A stretch of DNA of 64,000 bases from NCBI RefSeq assembly GCF_033115175.1, contig NC_084835.1, positions 31,205,858-31,269,857 of the forward strand, given 5' to 3'. Positions 10,870 through 22,372 of the stretch are shown in pieces. The translations under genes and the position numbers were made by a program. The notes beneath the pieces are model-generated. The model did no database searches, was not told the origin of the DNA, and saw nothing but the letters and a program-made list of their open reading frames with translations. Source of the DNA: Lepus europaeus. Taxonomy: Eukaryota; Chordata; Mammalia; Lagomorpha; Leporidae. Numbering within the stretch: the first letter of the stretch is position 1; each line of letters begins with the position of its first letter.

Positions 10870-11907
10870 ATGCCAAGCAAGAAACATAGAAGCGGAGGTA
10901 CCAAGAACAAGGAAGGCACTATGACGCCCCCAAGTGAACAAGACACGCCAATGCAAGATTATGAAGATGAAGAGATAGAGGAAATGCAAGAAGCAGATTT
11001 CAAAAAATTGATAAGAACATTAAGAAGTTCTCAAAAACAAATTCTTGAACTACAGAAATCCTTAATGGACAAGATAGAAAATCTCTCTTGTGAAAATGAA
11101 ATATTAAGGAGGAATCAAAATGAAATGAAACAACTAGTGGAACAGGAAACTGTCATAGTGACAAAAAACCACAATGAAATGAAGAACTCAATAGATCAAA
11201 TGGCAAACACATTAGAGAGCCTTAAAAACAGAATGGGTGAAGCAGAAGAGAGAATATCAGACTTAGAAGACAGAGAACAGGAAAGGAAACAGTCAAATCA
11301 AAGAAAAGAAGAAGAAATCAGAAATCTAAAAAATACTGTCAGGAATCTACAGGATACTATTAAAAAACCCAACATTCGGGTTCTGGGAGTTCCTGAAGGC
11401 ATGGAAAGGGAGAAAGGATTAGAAGGCCTTTTTAGTGAGATACTAGCAGAAAATTTCCCAGGTTTGGAGAAGGACAGAGACATCCTAGTACAGGAAGCTC
11501 ATAGAACCCCTAATAAACATGACCAAAAGAGATCCTCACCAAGACACGTCGTAATCAAACTCACCACAGTGAAACACAAAGAAAAGATCCTAAAATGTGC
11601 AAGAGAGAAACGCCAGATTACTCTCAGAGGATCTCCAATTAGACTTACAGCTGACTTCTCATCAGAAACCCTACAAGCCAGGAAAGAATGGCGAGATATA
11701 GCCCAGGTACTAAGAGAGAAAAACTGCCAGCCCAGAATACTATATCCTGCAAAGCTCTCATTTGTGAATGAAGGTGAAATTAAGACTTTTCATAGCAAAC
11801 AGAAACTGAAAGAATTTGTCGCCACTCGTCCAGCCCTGCAAAAGATGCTTAAAGATGTGTTACATATAGAAACACAGAAACACGGTAACCAATATGAAAG
11901 AAGGTAA
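10870..11907 (+). CDS. L1 ORF1 protein, intact, 345 aa
   Basis: The frame is uninterrupted from MPSKKHRSG to the stop after NQYERR. It has a coiled coil (about residues 35-155), an RRM from about 165 (NIRVLGVPEGMEREKG) and a C-terminal domain with ILYPAKLSFVNEGE. ORF1p coats L1 RNA in the cytoplasm. It precedes ORF2 by 68 bases. It is intact although ORF2 is not, so it can no longer act in an autonomous element. Confidence 0.92.
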   Translation: MPSKKHRSGGTKNKEGTMTPPSEQDTPMQDYEDEEIEEMQEADFKKLIRTLRSSQKQILELQKSLMDKIENLSCENEILRRNQNEMKQLVEQETVIVTKNHNEMKNSIDQMANTLESLKNRMGEAEERISDLEDREQERKQSNQRKEEEIRNLKNTVRNLQDTIKKPNIRVLGVPEGMEREKGLEGLFSEILAENFPGLEKDRDILVQEAHRTPNKHDQKRSSPRHVVIKLTTVKHKEKILKCAREKRQITLRGSPIRLTADFSSETLQARKEWRDIAQVLREKNCQPRILYPAKLSFVNEGEIKTFHSKQKLKEFVATRPALQKMLKDVLHIETQKHGNQYERR

Positions 11908-11975
11908 AGGAAGGAAACCTCACAGCAAAAGATCACAGGAATCTCAAACCATATACTAGAAAGTATCTTTGGCTA

Positions 11976-14900
11976 ATGGCAGGGCAACGTTACTCCTTCT
12001 CAATAGTCACATTGAATGTTAATGGCTTGAACTGTCCAGTTAAAAGACACCGATTGGCTGAGTGGATTAAGGAACAAAACCCATCTTTTTGCTGCTTACA
12101 AGAAACTCATCTTTCCAACAATGATCCATACAGACTGAAAGTGAAAGGCTGGAAAAAGATATACCATGCCAACAGAAATGAAAAAAGAGCGGGCGTAGCC
12201 ATCTTAATATCGGACAACATAAACTTTACCACAAAAACTGTCAGGAGAGACAAAGAGGGCACTATTTAATGATTAAGGGATCCATTCAACAGGAAGATAT
12301 AACGATTATCAATGTATATGCACCTAATCACAGGGCACCAGCTTATTTAAAAGACTTGTTAAGAGACCTAAAGGGAGACTTAGACCCCAATACAATAGTA
12401 CTGGGGGACTTCAATACTCCACTCTCAGAGATAGACAGATCAACAGAACAGAAGATCAACAAGGAGACAGCAGATTTAAACGACACTAAAGCCCAAATGG
12501 ATCTAACAGATATCTACAGAACATTTCATCCTACATCTAAGGACTTTACATTCTTCTCAGCAGTACATGGAACCTTCTCTAGGATTGACCACATACTAGG
12601 CCATAAAGCAAGTCTCAGCAAATTCAAGAGAATTAGAATCATACCATGCAACTTCTCAGACCACAAAGGAATGAAATTGGAAATTAGCAACTCGGGAATC
12701 CCCAGAGCACGTGCAAACACATGGAGATTGAACAACATGCTCCTGAACGAACAATGGGTCATAGAAGAAATTAAAAGAGAAATCAAAAATTTTCTGGAAG
12801 TAAATGAGGATAACAGCACAACATTCCAAAACCTCTGGGATACAACAAAAGCAGTGCTAAGAGGAAAGTTTATATCAATAGGTGCCTACATCAAGAAATT
12901 GGAGAGGCACCAAATAGATGAGCTTTCAAGTCATCTCAAGGATCTAGAAAATCTGCAGCAAACCAAACCCAAACCCAGTAGAAGAAGGGAAATAATTAAA
13001 ATCAAAGAAGAAATCAACAGGATTGAATCCAAAAAAACATTACAAAAAATCAGCCAAACGAGGAGCTGGTTTTTTGAAAAAATAAACAAAATTGACACAC
13101 CATTGGCCCAACTAACTAAAAAAAAGAAGAGAAAAGACCCAAATCAATAGGATCAGAGATGAAAAAGGAAACATAACAACAGACACCACAGAAATAAAAA
13201 GAATCATCAGAAATTACTACAAGGAATTGTATGCCAGCAAACAGGGAAATCTATCAGAAATGGACAGATTCTTGGACACATACAACCTACCTAAATTGAG
13301 CCAGGAAGACATAGAAAACCTAAACAGACCCATAACTGACACAGAAATTGAAACAGTAATAAAGGCCCTCCCAACAAAGAAAAGCCCAGGACCAGATGGA
13401 TTCACTGCTGAGTTCTACCAGACATTTAGAGAAGAACTAACTCCAATTCTTCTCAAACTATTCAGAACAATCGCAAAAGAGAGATTCCTCCCAAATTCTT
13501 TCTATGAAGCCAGCATCACCTTAATTCCTAAGCTGGAAAAAGATACAGCATTGAAAGAGAATTACAGACCAATATCCCTGATGAACATAGACGCAAAAAT
13601 CCTCAATAAAATTCTGGCCAATAGAATGCAACAACACATCAGAAAGATCATCCACCCAGACCAAGTGGGATTTATCCCTGGTATGCAAGGATGGTTCAAT
13701 GTCCGCAAAACAATCAACGTAATACACTACATTAACAGGCTGCAGAAGAAAAACCATATGATTCTCTCAATAGACGCAGAGAAAGCATTTGATAAAATAC
13801 AACACCCTTTCATGATGAAAACTCTAAGCAAACTGGGTATGGAAGGAACATTCCTCAATACAATCAAAGCAATATATGAAAAACCCACGGCCAACATCCT
13901 ATTGAATGGGGAAAAGTTGGAAGCATTTCCGCTGAGATCTGGTACCAGACAGGGATGCCCACTCTCACCACTGCTCTTCAATATAGTTCTGGAAGTTTTA
14001 GCCAGAGCTATTAGGCAAGAAAAAGAAATTAAAGGGATACAAATCGGGAAGGAAGAACTCAAACTATCCCTCTTTGCAGATGATATGATTCTTTATTTAG
14101 GAGACCCAAAGAACTCTACTAAGAGACTACTGGAACTCATCGAAGAGTTTGGCAAAGTAGCAGGATATAAAATTAATCCACAAAAATCAACAGCCTTTGT
14201 ATACACAGGCAATGCCACGGCTGAGGAAGAACTCCTAAGATCAATCCCATTCGCGATAGCTACAAAAACAATCAAATACCTTGGAATAAACTTAACCAAG
14301 GACGTTAAAGATCTCTACGATGAAAACTACAAAACCTTAAAGAAAGAAATAGAAGAGGATACCAAAAAATGGAGAAATCTTCCATGCTCATGGATTGGAA
14401 GAATCAATATCATCAAAATGTCTATTCTCCCAAAAGCAATTTATACATTCAATGCAATACCAATCAAGATACCGAAGACATTCTTCTCAGATCTGGAAAA
14501 AATAACGCTGAAATTCATATAGAGACACAGAAGACCTCGAATAGCCAAAGCAATTTTGTACAACAAAAACAAAGCCGGAGGCATCACAATCCCAGATTTC
14601 AGGGCATACTACAGGGCAGTTGTTATCAAAACAGCATGGTACTGGTACAGAAACAGATGGATAGACCAATGGAACAGAATAGAAACACCAGAAATCAATC
14701 CAAACATCTACAGCCAACTTATATTTGATCAAAGATCCAAAACTAATCCCTGGAATAAGGACAGCCTATTCAATAAATGGTGCTGGGAAAACTGGATCTC
14801 CATGTGCAGAAGCTTGAAGCAAGACCCATACCTTTCACCTTACACAAAAATTCACTCAACGTGGATTAAAGACTTAAATCTACGACCTGAAACCATCAAA

Positions 14901-15800
14901 TTATTAGAGAGCATTGGAGAAACTCTGCAAGATATAGGTACAGGCAAAGACTTCTTGGAAAAGACCCCAGGAGCACAGGCAGTCAAAACCAAAATTAACA
15001 TTTGGGATTGCATCAAATTGAGAAGTTTCTGTACTTCAAAAGAAACAGTCAGGAAAGTGAAGAGGCAACCGACAGAATGGGAAAAAATATTTGCAAACTA
15101 TACTACAGATAAAGGGTTGATAACCAGAATCTACAAAGAAATCAAGAAAATCCACAACAACAGAACAAACAACCCACTAAAGAGATGGGCCAAGGACCTC
15201 AATAGACATTTTTCAAAAGAGGAAATCCAAATGGCCAACAGACACATGAAAAAATGTTCAAGATCACTAGCAATTAGAGAAATGCAAATCAAAACCACAA
15301 TGAGGTTTCACCTCACCCCGGCGAGAATGGCTCACATCCAGAAATCTACCAACAATAGATGCTGGAGAGGATGTGGGGAAAAAGGGACACTAGCCCACTG
15401 TTGGTGGGAATGCAAACTGGTTAGGCCACTATGGAAATCAGTCTGGAGATTCCTCAGAAACCTGAACATAACCCTACCATACAAACCAGCCATCCCACTC
15501 CTTGGAATTTACCCAAAGGAAATTAATTTGGCTAATAAAAAAACTATCTGCACATTAATGTTTATTGCAGCCCAATTCACAATAGCTAAGACCTGGAACC
15601 AACCCAAATGCCCATCAACAGTAGACTGGATAAATAAATTATGGGACATGTACTCCATAGAATACTATACAGCAGTAAGGAACAATGAAACCCAGTCATT
15701 TGCAACAAGATGGAGCAATCTGGAAAACATCATGCTGAGTGAATTAAGCCAGTCCCAAAGAGACAAATATCATTTGTTTTCCCTGATTGGTGACAACTGA
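11976..15800 (+). pseudogene. L1 ORF2 (endonuclease-reverse transcriptase), three lesions
   Basis: The span matches the roughly 1,275-codon length of a mammalian L1 ORF2. The endonuclease domain starts SIVTLNVNGLN with CLQETH, and GDFNTPLS follows after the first break. The reverse transcriptase domain has the catalytic FADD at 14073-14084. The C-terminal Cys-rich region ([15 protein letters not shown]) is near 15360-15410. Break 1 is a one-base loss near 12260. Break 2 is a frameshift in an A-rich run near 13120-13130. Break 3 is an in-frame TAG at 14520-14522, after which the same frame stays open to 15800. The copy is therefore dead but young. Confidence 0.92.
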
Positions 15801-16439
15801 ACACCAAAGGGGAAACCTGTTGAAGTGAAATGGGCACTATAAGAAACAATGACCTGATCAGCTTTTGTCCTGACTCTAGATGTACAATGTAATACTTTAT
15901 CCTTTTTAGTATTTGTTGTTGTTATTGTTCTAATACTAGTGGTTGAACTCTGTAATTAACACACAATTATTCTTAGGTGTTTAAATGTTAACTGAAAAGT
16001 GACCCCTGTTAAATTTCAGAGTGGAAAAAGAGAGGGAGGAGATGTACAATTTGGGACATGCTCAATCGGACTTGCCCCAAATGGTGGAGTTAGAAACGTG
16101 CCAGGGGATTCCAATATAATCCCATCAAGGTGGCATGTACCAATGCCATCTCACTAGTCCAAGTGATCAATTTCAGTTCACATTCGATGGCTCAGATAGG
16201 TCTAAGAAACAAAGGGATCACACAAACAAGACAAGTGTCTGCTAATACTAACTGATAGAATCAAAAAGGGAGAGAAAGATCCAGCATGGGAAGTGGGATA
16301 CACAGCAGACTCATAGAATGGCAGATGTCCTAAACAACACTCTGGCCTCAGAATCAGCCCTTAAGGCATTCGGGTCTGGCTGAAGAGCCCATGAGAGTAT
16401 TGTAGGCATGGAAAGCCAAGATACCATGGAAAAGAAAAA

Positions 16440-16880
16440 AAAGAAGACCTAAATGAAAGATCTCTGTGAGTGAGATCCCAGTGGAAAGAACGGGGCCATC
16501 AAAGAAGGAGGTACCTTTCTCTGAAGGGAGGAGAGAACTTCCACTTTGACTGTGACCCTATCGGAATAAGATCAAAGTCAGCGAACCCTAAAGGCTTCCA
16601 TAATCCTGGCAACTCATGACTAGAGCCTAGGGAGATTACTGACGCCATGAACAGGAGTGTCAAATTGTTAAGCCAGCAACAGGAGTCACTGTGTACTTAC
16701 ATCCCATGTGGGATCTGTCCTTAATGTGTTGTCTAATGTGCAGTGATGCTATGACTAGTACTGAAACAGTATTTTTACACTTTGTGTTTCTGCGTGGGTA
16801 CAAACTGATGAGATCTTTACTAATTATATACTGAATCGATCTTCTGTATATAAAGATATTTGGAAATGAAAAAAAAAAAC
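16440..16880 (+). repeat. first L1 3' UTR copy, ending in A10 before the canonical poly(A) signal
   Basis: The block from GATCTCTGTGAGTGAGATCC to TATATAAAGATATTTGGAAATG is the usual L1 3' UTR, but it stops at A10 before the G-rich tract and AATAAA seen in the other copies (for example 8840-8990). Confidence 0.8.
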
Positions 16881-17280
16881 CTGGTGTTAAATTGGAAATG
16901 ACATAGAAAATTAATTAATTTTTTTAAAAAAATATTATGTAGGATCTCTGTCTTTAATGTGCTGTACACTCTTATTTAATGCTATAACCAGTACTCCAAC
17001 AGTATTTTTTGTTTTTGTTTTTTTTTTTTTTTTTTTTTTCTCACTTCGTGTTGCTATATGGGGGCAAACTGTTGAAATCGTTACCCAATTTATACTAAAC
17101 TGATCTTTTGTATATAAAGAGAATTGAAAATGAATCATGATGTGATTGGAAGGGGAGAGGGAGCGGGAAAGGGGAGGGTTGCGGGTGGGAGGGAAGTTTT
17201 GGGAGGGGGAAGCCATTGTAACCCATGAGCTGTACTTTGGAAATTTATATTCATTAAATAAAAGTTTAATAAAAAAAAAA
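16881..17280 (+). repeat. probable 3'-transduced flank plus a second L1 3' end
   Basis: About 55 bases of non-L1 sequence (CCTGGTGTTAAATTGG onward) lead into a second, 5'-truncated L1 3' end with a G-rich tract, AATAAA and poly(A). All of it is inside the target duplications of the full-length L1. Confidence 0.65.
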
Positions 17281-17292
17281 CAGATACATAAA
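17281..17292 (+). repeat. L1 target-site duplication, right copy
   Basis: CAGATACATAAA directly after the terminal poly(A) of the full-length L1. Confidence 0.9.
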
Positions 17293-17882
17293 ATCACTAT
17301 ATGGGGTACTTTGTGATGTCTTGCAATACACATTGTGTAACATTCAATTCAGAGTAAACCTATCTCTTGCCGCAAACATTGTCTCTTTATGGCAAAAACA
17401 TTCAAAATCCTCTCTCCTTTTTTTTTTTTAATACACAGAATATTACCTTCATCTACAGTCACCCTACTGCGTAAGAAGACTAGCTTTTTCTGTCTAATTC
17501 AATCTTTTCTTCTGTTTATTCCTAACAACTACCCCATCCTTTTTCAGTTGTATGCAAATTCAAGCATAAGATAGTTCATCAATATTTATATTATAGTTGA
17601 TAATTTAAAATTTTTCCCTCTTAGATTGGCATGCTAACCACAACCACAGTACATCAAAATTTGACAAGGAAATCCAAAAATATTTTACTAAACCTAGCCC
17701 TCGATTAGAAGACTTAGTGAGATTTCTAAAATGATGTTTTAAATAACAAATTCTATTTTTTATTAGCAGTTTATTTTGTGTAGGTAAATTCTGTTTTAAC
17801 TGAAGCAATTCCTTGTATAATAAAAAAATTCCAATTTACAAATATGCAAAAGGCATTTATACAAAACAGAACAGTGACTTAC

Positions 17883-17974
17883 CTCTGTATATTCATCAAA
17901 AGTATGATCTTCTGCCTGAAATGCCTCTATCTTTTTTACAGCAGTCCCATCAAGAAGCCAATTATATTTTTCAA
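17883..17974 (-). CDS. DNAH12: DNAH12 exon 11, residues 415-445
   Basis: The frame reads EKYNWLLDGTAVKKIEAFQ and ends HTFDEYTE. The acceptor is GACTGTCACTTTTCAG and the donor is ACAGAG|GTAAGT. Two bases complete codon 415; the exon ends in phase 0. The following intron (3329-17882) is the one that hosts the two long L1-type insertions. Confidence 0.94.
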
Positions 17975-18156
17975 CTGAAAAGTGACAGTCTAATTAAAAT
18001 CTTAATGCTCTTTTAAAACGGTAAAGTGCTTTTAAAAATATAATCATGGAAAGGAATAGCCTACTCAAATATTATTATTAATAGAATCTTAGTATATATG
18101 GATTACCATATTAAAATAATGCATTCATTAAATAAAAGCTTTAAAAAAAAAAAAAA

Positions 18157-18352
18157 GCCCAATTGCTTGGGTCCCCGCTCCCACATGGGAGACCCAATGA
18201 TCCTGGCTTCAGATTAGCACAGCTCCAACCTTTATGGCCAATTGGGGAATGATCCAGTGGATGGAAGACCTCTCTCTGTCTCTCTCTCTCTCTCTGCCTC
18301 TCCTTCTCTCTCTGTATAACTCTGACTTTCAAATAAATAAATCTTTTTTAAA
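18157..18352 (+). mobile_element. 5'-truncated C-type SINE
   Basis: It begins mid-element (GCCCAATTGCTTGGGTCC) right after a stub ATTCATTAAATAAAAGC plus poly(A) that looks like an L1 3' terminus (18120-18156). Confidence 0.75.
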
Positions 18353-18405
18353 AAGTAAATGAATAAGATAAAGTGAAGGAGAAAAACATAATAAACAACA
18401 CGTAC

Positions 18406-18562
18406 CATACATCTCATAATGTTTTCTTACACCTTCTAAGTTCCGATGTACTGCCGCCTTCAATGTGCTAAGAGCCCACTGTAATACGTGTTCAGGAAGT
18501 TCTGTGTCAAGATTTACAGGTGTGGAAGTTCCTGACAGCCAAGAGGGTACTGTCTGGACATT
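18406..18562 (-). CDS. DNAH12: DNAH12 exon 10, residues 363-415
   Basis: The frame reads NVQTVPSWLSGTSTPVNLD, then LPEHVLQWALSTLKAAVHRN, ending HYEMY. The acceptor is CTGCTTGTGTTAG and the donor is GATGTATG|GTACGT. It starts in phase 0 and leaves one base for exon 11. Confidence 0.94.
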
Positions 18563-19083
18563 CTAACACAAGCAGAAATAGCAATGTATGTAATAAACAT
18601 CTAGCTGCAATTGACCTACATGTCAATCTTATATTTTTAAACATTTTTTTCAAATTTCAATAGCCCAACAAAAAATAACTTGATACAATGTAATAATTTA
18701 AAGCTCTATGGTTGGTAGTCTAATGTGAAACCTAAGTTGCATTAGTTTTCTATAATTAAATAAATATTTTTGGAGTAATAATAATGCCAAATGGTTATAC
18801 AAGAAAGCTCTGGAAAGAACAAATATGAATTAGGTCTTGTTCTTAAGAAATGCACTGCTAAGGAGAGGAGAAGAGACACACACAAAAATATCAATTTATG
18901 ACTACCAGCAAAACTTCAGGAAGAAAAACGTCTCCAGCCAAGAGACCTTTCCAATCCAAAATGACTTACGGGAGGAAAGTAAAGAGTTATAATGTTTCCT
19001 GCATGTACACATTTTATAGAGATTTGAATCACGTACTTCAATGTCATTAAACAGAGCCACACAGAGAAACATGGTGACCATAC

Positions 19084-19272
19084 CTGCAGAGCGTCAGCTA
19101 TGCGCTCCACCACACCCAAAACAGCATCTTCCAGATCTTGGAAGGTAGGGTAGAATTCCATCTTATCTTCATCAAGCATCAGTTCCATTTTAAATATTGG
19201 CAGCTTTTGTTGATCTTCTAGGTCAAAGAGTTTCACAAATCCTTCTACAGTTCTCCTTAAAAGATCCTTTAG
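19084..19272 (-). CDS. DNAH12: DNAH12 exon 9, residues 300-362
   Basis: The exon has 63 whole codons, starting LKDLLRRTVEGFVKLFD and ending VVERIADALQ. The acceptor is TTATGATATGCAG and the donor is CTGCAG|GTATGG. Phase 0 at both ends makes it skippable without a frame change. Confidence 0.94.
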
Positions 19273-19857
19273 CTGCATATCATAAATGATTATTGTTTTA
19301 CAAAGTATAAATTCAACCTTTAACTAACTGTCTACTATCAAATCCTTCCATCAATCTAGTCCTGAAAATTATCTCCATTGACTGCAATACATTCTTAATA
19401 AATGTGGTGGAAACAGTAAATAAACCAACATCCGCAAACCCTGATTTGTAATACAACACGAATAATCTTAAAAAGGCAATGTAGAATTTTCCACATTCTT
19501 TAGTAATTCTGTCTCTGGTACAGAAAATATCCTAGAAGACCAAACGTGAGGACAGAGGGGAAGGTTAACCTGAGGGTGAGGTGTAATGGGTTGATAGGCA
19601 CATGGAGTTGGGTGCAGGGGTGGACTATAATTAGCTCCTGTTGTCCAAAAGCCAACCGTTAAACATTCAAGAATTTTTGATCCAGTTACTCAATCCTTAA
19701 GCTTTAAATCCACAATGGTGGGAATGTTTGTACCACAGAAATCAGTAAACACCACACAAATCAAGCTATTTTTTATCTCTAGAGATCCAGCACACCCAAA
19801 TGAAGCTGAAGTCTTTGGAACTTAGAAATATGCCCGATGAGGTTCATTTTTTTAAAA

Positions 19858-20188
19858 ACTTTTTAAAAAGATTTATTTTTATTTATTTGAAAGACAGAGT
19901 TAAAGAGAGAGGTAGAGACAGAGAGAGGTCTTACATCCACTGGTTCACTCCCCAGATAGCCTCAAAGGCTGGAGCTGCGCCGATCCAAAGCCAGGAGCCA
20001 GGAGCTTCTTAGAGGTCTCCCACGTGGGTGCAGGGGGCTCAAGGACTTGGGCTATCTTCTACGCTATCCCAGGCAACAGCAGAGGGTGGGATCAGAAGAG
20101 GATCAGCTGGGACTAGAACCGGCGCCCATATGGGATATGGTGCTTCAGGCCAGGGCGTTAACCAGCTGTGCCACAGTGCCAGCCCCCC
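19858..20188 (-). mobile_element. C-type SINE, older
   Basis: AAAGATTTATTTTTATTTAT at the left; GTGCCACAGTGCCAGCC at the right. Confidence 0.85.
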
Positions 20189-20197
20189 GATGAAGCT

Positions 20198-20521
20198 CTT
20201 TAAAGATTCATTTAATTAAAAAACAGAGAGACGGAGAGAGAAAGAGAGATAGGTAGAGACAAAGGGAGATCTTCCATCTTCTGCTTCACTCTCAAATGGT
20301 TGCACTGGTTCCAGCCAAAGCTAGGAGCCTGGAACTACATCCAGGTCTCCCATGTAGGTGGCAGGAACCCAAGCACTTGGGTCATCTTCCACTGCCTTCC
20401 CAGGTACATCTGCAGGGAGCTGGATCAGAAGTGGAGAAGCCTGGATTGAATTGAAGCTCTTATATAAGATGCTGGCATACAAAATAACACCTTAATCCTC
20501 TGTACCAGAACACTGGGCCCT
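20198..20521 (-). mobile_element. C-type SINE, older and diverged
   Basis: Reversed copy directly after the previous one; right end ACCAGAACACTGGGCCC. Confidence 0.75.
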
Positions 20522-20654
20522 GTACAATGAGTTTCTAAATGATGAATAATGCTTGCTTATTTAGGACCAACTATTGAAAACTGGTCCAGCAGCAAATACT
20601 GATCTAAATCCTCTTAGAAACATTCCTAATAACCACAGTCCTATAGAAGTGGCC

Positions 20655-21262
20655 TTTGGAATTAGCTAAGGCGCCAAATGATGACTGCATCCTATATCAG
20701 AGTGTGGGGTTTGAGTCCGGGCTCCACTGCCAATTTCCCCTTATTACTAATGCACACCTGCGAGGCAGTAGGTGATGGCTCAAATGGTCAGGTTCCTGCC
20801 ATTCATTTGGGAGACCTAAAATAGGTTCTCTGCTCCAGACTTTACTCTGGCCCAGCCCCACTGACTGTTAGAATTTGGGGAGTGAGGCCGGCGCCCTGGC
20901 TTAACAGGCTAATCCTCTGCCTTGTGGTGCCGGCACACAGGGTTCTAGTCCCGGTCGGGGTGCCGGATTCTATCCCAGTTGCCGCTCTTCCAGGCCAGCT
21001 CTCTGCTATGGCCAGGGAAGGCAGTGGAGGATGGCCCAAGTGCTTGGGCCCTGCACCTGCATGGGAGACCAGGAGAAGCACCTGGCTCCTGGCTTCGGAT
21101 CAGCGAGATGCGCCGGCCGCAGCGGCCATTGGAGGGTGAACCAACGGCAAAAAGGAAGACCTTTCTCTGTCTCTCTCTCTCTCACTGTCCACTCTGCCTG
21201 TCAAAAAAAAAAAAAAAAAGAATTTGGGGAGTGAATTAATGGATAACAGATCTCTGCCTTTC
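20655..21262 (+). mobile_element. old C-type SINE split by a young one
   Basis: Old body at 20655-20869 and 21235-21262 (TTTGAGTCCGGGCTCCACTG onward). The young SINE at 20886-21218 sits in it. Confidence 0.65.
20886..21218 (+). mobile_element. young C-type SINE with 16-bp target duplication
   Basis: It starts GGCCGGCGCCCTGGC and ends CTGCCTGTC plus A17. AGAATTTGGGGAGTGA flanks it (20870-20885 and 21219-21234). Confidence 0.92.
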
Positions 21263-21379
21263 ACAGTGAACGAATGAATCAATCAATGAAATTATAGTCC
21301 TTTTAAGAGAGTAGGGGTAGAAAGGAAACATGTATATGTATTATCCTTTTAGAGATTCAAGGCAAAAGTCATGGAATCT

Positions 21380-21688
21380 GGGGCCAGCAATGTGGCACAG
21401 TGGGTAAAGCCTCTGCCTGTGACGCTGGTGTAACATATTGATATGGCAGTTTCAGTCCTAGCTGCTATGCTTTCAATCCAGCTCGCTGCTAATGTGCCTG
21501 GGAAGAAAATGGCCCAAATACTTGGGCTCCTGTCATCCATGTAGGAGACCGAGATGGAGTTCCAGGCTCCTGGCTTTGACCAGGTCCAGCTACTGTGGCC
21601 ATCTGGGGAGTGAACCAGTAGATGGAAGATCTCTTTTTCTCTGTCTTCCCATCTCTCTCTCTCTCTTTCAAATAAATAAAATACTTTT
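21380..21688 (+). mobile_element. C-type SINE, older
   Basis: GGGGCCAGCAATGTGGCAC head and TTTCAAATAAATAAAATAC tail. Confidence 0.85.
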
Positions 21689-22032
21689 TTTTTATTTTTA
21701 TTTTTGACAGGCAGAGTGGACAGTAGAGGGAGCCAGAGAGAAAGGTCTTCCTTTTTCCAATGGTTCACCCTCCAATGGCCGCTGCGGTAGGCGCGCTGCG
21801 GCCGGTGCACCGCGCTGATCTGATGGCAGGAGCCAGGTGCTTATCCTGGTCTCCCATGCGGGTGCAGGGCCCAAGAACTTGGGCCATCCTCCACTGCACT
21901 CCCTGGCCACAGCAGAGAGCTGGCCTGGAAGAGGGGCAACCGGGATAGAATCTGGCACCCCGACCAGGACTAGAACCCGGTGTGCCGGCGCCACAAGGCG
22001 GAGGATTAGCTGTTAAGCCACGGCACCGGCCC
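21689..22032 (-). mobile_element. young C-type SINE inserted in the tail of the previous SINE
   Basis: GACAGGCAGAGTGGACAG at the left and CCACGGCACCGGCC at the right. TAAAATAC flanks it (21677-21684 and about 22033-22040). Confidence 0.88.
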
Positions 22033-22057
22033 TAAAATACATTTTAAAAAAATTGAT

Positions 22058-22372
22058 GGGGCCGGCGCCATGGCTCAATAGGCTAATCCTCCGCCGGCAC
22101 CCGGGTTCTAGTCCCGGTCGGGGTGCCAGATTCTGTACCTCTGCTGTGGCCCGGGAGTGCACTGGAGGATGGCCCAAGTCCTTGGGCCCTGCACCTGCAT
22201 GGGAGACCAGGAGAAACACCTGGCTCCTGGCTTCGGATCAGTGCGGTGAGCCGGATGCAGCGGCCATTGAGGGGTGAACCAATGGCAAAGGAAGACCTTT
22301 CTCTCTGGCTCTCTCTCTCACTGTCCACTCTGCCTGTCAAAAAACAAATCAAAAAAAAAAAAAAAAAAAAAC
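22058..22372 (+). mobile_element. young C-type SINE
   Basis: GGGGCCGGCGCCATGGCTC head, GGTTCTAGTCCCGGTC B-box region, CTGCCTGTC plus A-rich tail. Confidence 0.88.

Larger units (their letters stand above)
10125..17280 (+). mobile_element. full-length L1 (LINE-1) with a double 3' end
   Basis: The element runs from GGGGGCGGAGCCAAGATGG at 10125 to poly(A) at 17280. Target duplications with core CAGATACATAAA (10113-10124 and 17281-17292) flank it. The order is 5' UTR with a (GA)n run (about 10641-10670), ORF1, a 68-base spacer, ORF2 and 3' UTR. The 3' UTR region occurs twice: a first copy (to about 16880) ends in A10 without AATAAA, and a second 3' end (about 16930-17270) has AATAAA. It lies antisense in DNAH12 intron 11. 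Confidence 0.9.

Noticed and set aside
20886-21218. tRNA genes suggested by the GGTTCTAGTCC (B-box) phrases in many places.
   Set aside because: They are heads of tRNA-derived SINEs without a complete cloverleaf.
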